A stretch of DNA of 6,201 bases from Bacilli bacterium (lineage in GTDB: Bacteria > Bacillota_I > Bacilli_A > RF39 > UBA660): the NCBI GenBank assembly GCA_017888105.1, contig JAGHGS010000078.1:1-6201 (forward strand), given 5' to 3'. Below the pieces are notes generated by a model. The model did not search any database. It saw nothing but the letters and a program-made list of their open reading frames with translations, and was not told the origin of the DNA. Made by a program: the position numbers and the translations under genes. This document shows, piece after piece, positions 5,950 through 6,201 of this stretch (position 1 is its first letter; each line of letters starts with the position of its first letter).

Positions 5950-6072
5950 ATGTCTCCGTATAACTTTAACAGTTCGAACAGTCGTGCTAACGTGTTCAGT
6001 GTGTGGTCGGATGGCCGCCTCGGCAACAACCGCGTGGATAACACGAATGGTGTGCGCCCAATATCCTTTTAA
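5950..6072 (+). pseudogene. Orphan DGR-type variable-domain C-terminus, copy B
   Basis: An ATG-led frame of 40 codons without a clear ribosome site. It begins S-P-Y-N-F-N-S-S-N-S-R-A-N and continues with F-S-V-W-S-D-G-R-L-G-N-N-R-V, then D-N-T-N-G-V-R-P-I-S-F and stop. Asn codons (seven AAC, one AAT), the W-S-x-G segment and the N-G-V-R-P-I-S-F end match the last part of C-type-lectin/FGE-like proteins whose 3' end is the variable repeat of a DGR. It lacks everything upstream of that part. The preceding nuclease gene ends 40 bp before it in another frame. It could be a leftover of a target gene, a donor cassette, or a transcribed non-coding unit. It does not look like a pristine template repeat because many expected Asn positions already hold other codons (CGT, GCT, GGC, CGC, CTC). 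Confidence 0.6.
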
Positions 6073-6083
6073 ACTTAATGTTT

Positions 6084-6125
6084 GGCTAAGGCTAAATAAA
6101 AAAGCATTAGGATACAAGATTAGCC
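6084..6125 (+). other. Conserved hairpin in the tail of repeat B
   Basis: GGCTAA (6084-6089) pairs with TTAGCC (6120-6125) across 30 nt. It is the counterpart of 3858-3899 with one covarying pair and the same loop length. A second GGCTAA at 6089-6095 region (GGCTAA at 6089/6090 onward) offers an alternative left arm. Confidence 0.35.
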
Positions 6126-6159
6126 ACAGGTAAAAACCTAAATAAATAATATTGCTGAT

Positions 6160-6201
6160 CTATGGACAGTTTTGAATAAACTTAGTGTTTATGCGGGTTT
6201 A
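6160..6201. other. Window end without recognisable gene
   Basis: AT-rich sequence past repeat B. The only structure seen is a 6-bp pair, ATAAAC (6176-6181) with GTTTAT (6187-6192), over a 5-nt loop and without a T-tract. No reading frame or known motif is visible. Confidence 0.5.

Larger units (their letters stand above)
5946..6159 (+). repeat. Direct repeat B: VR-like segment plus conserved tail
   Basis: Second copy of the repeat at 3731-3930. The VR-like front part (5953-6060) is about 54% G+C by hand count in a region that is otherwise strongly AT-rich. The tail shares with repeat A the sequence around AAAGCATTAG and ATACAAGATTA and ends at the shared CTGAT (6155-6159). Unlike A, it is not followed by a visible strong terminator before the window ends. 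Confidence 0.75.

Noticed and set aside
3735..6072. Repeat B as the DGR template and repeat A as its variable copy, or the reverse
   Set aside because: In a template/variable pair every mismatch should fall on a template adenine. Many mismatches are at C, T or G in both copies (for example TTG versus CCG), so both look derived from a third sequence.
5860..6117. An 85-codon minus-strand frame across the end of the nuclease gene and repeat B
   Set aside because: It overlaps the coding 3' end of the intact nuclease and the repeat, and has no family resemblance. It is a shadow frame.
5906..6133. A 75-codon + strand frame running through repeat B
   Set aside because: It reads the VR-like segment in another frame, has no ribosome site, and its peptide (rich in T, V, C and A) resembles nothing. 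The frame at 5950-6072 gives the recognisable lectin-like ending.
6128..6139. Terminator after repeat B
   Set aside because: AGGT can pair with ACCT around AAAA, but the stem is only 4 bp and no T-tract follows.
3727..6201. Insertion sequence or composite transposon bounded by the direct repeats
   Set aside because: There is no transposase gene, no terminal inverted repeats and no target-site duplication. The repeats are diverged and directly oriented.
3727..6201. CRISPR array, retron or reverse transcriptase locus
   Set aside because: There are only two long repeats, no short regularly spaced repeats, and no reverse transcriptase motif in any frame within the window.

Overview
The DNA is strongly AT-rich with short intergenic gaps. 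All supported genes are on the + strand. The MurE carries a DNPR box and lies directly behind a diaminopimelate epimerase gene, which points to a meso-diaminopimelate cell wall. Together with the AT bias, the TTG start and the AGGAGG-type ribosome sites, this suggests a low-GC Bacillota, plausibly a gut-associated Bacilli/Erysipelotrichia-like lineage. The lineage is inference; no rRNA or marker phylogeny is available here.

Positions 1-3726 are a compact housekeeping block. It holds the 3' part of dapF (interrupted by an in-frame TAA at 40-42), murE, a PduL-type phosphate acyltransferase and a DusB-type tRNA-dihydrouridine synthase. dapF and murE are adjacent steps in making and using meso-diaminopimelate for peptidoglycan. 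murE is followed by a weak hairpin and a likely extended -10 promoter for pduL. pduL and dusB overlap by 11 bp and are probably co-transcribed.

Positions 3727-6201 are an accessory region of different character. Two diverged direct repeats of about 200 bp (A, 3731-3930; B, 5946-6159) flank a tandem pair of DUF1016/YhcG-like PDDEXK nuclease genes. The first nuclease gene is broken by a 47-bp deletion; the second is intact and starts inside the stop codon of the first (ATGA overlap).

Each repeat opens with about 100 bp of unusually GC-rich sequence. Read in one frame, this encodes the C-terminal end of a C-type-lectin/FGE-like variable domain of the kind diversified by diversity-generating retroelements (DGRs): a W-S-x-G segment, Asn codons, then N-G-V-R-P-I-S-F and stop in copy B. 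Between the two copies the coding-like part is only about 63% identical, with changes concentrated at codon positions 1 and 2. The non-coding tail behind it is about 85% identical and can form a hairpin with one covarying base pair. Neither copy has an N-terminal part of a target gene, and no reverse transcriptase lies in the window.

Repeat A sits in the 3' untranslated region of dusB, ahead of a strong intrinsic terminator. Repeat B has a near-consensus extended -10 promoter 31 bp upstream and could be transcribed by itself. The main open question is whether these are debris of DGR target genes, silent donor cassettes, or RNA-producing units of a system that continues beyond position 6201.
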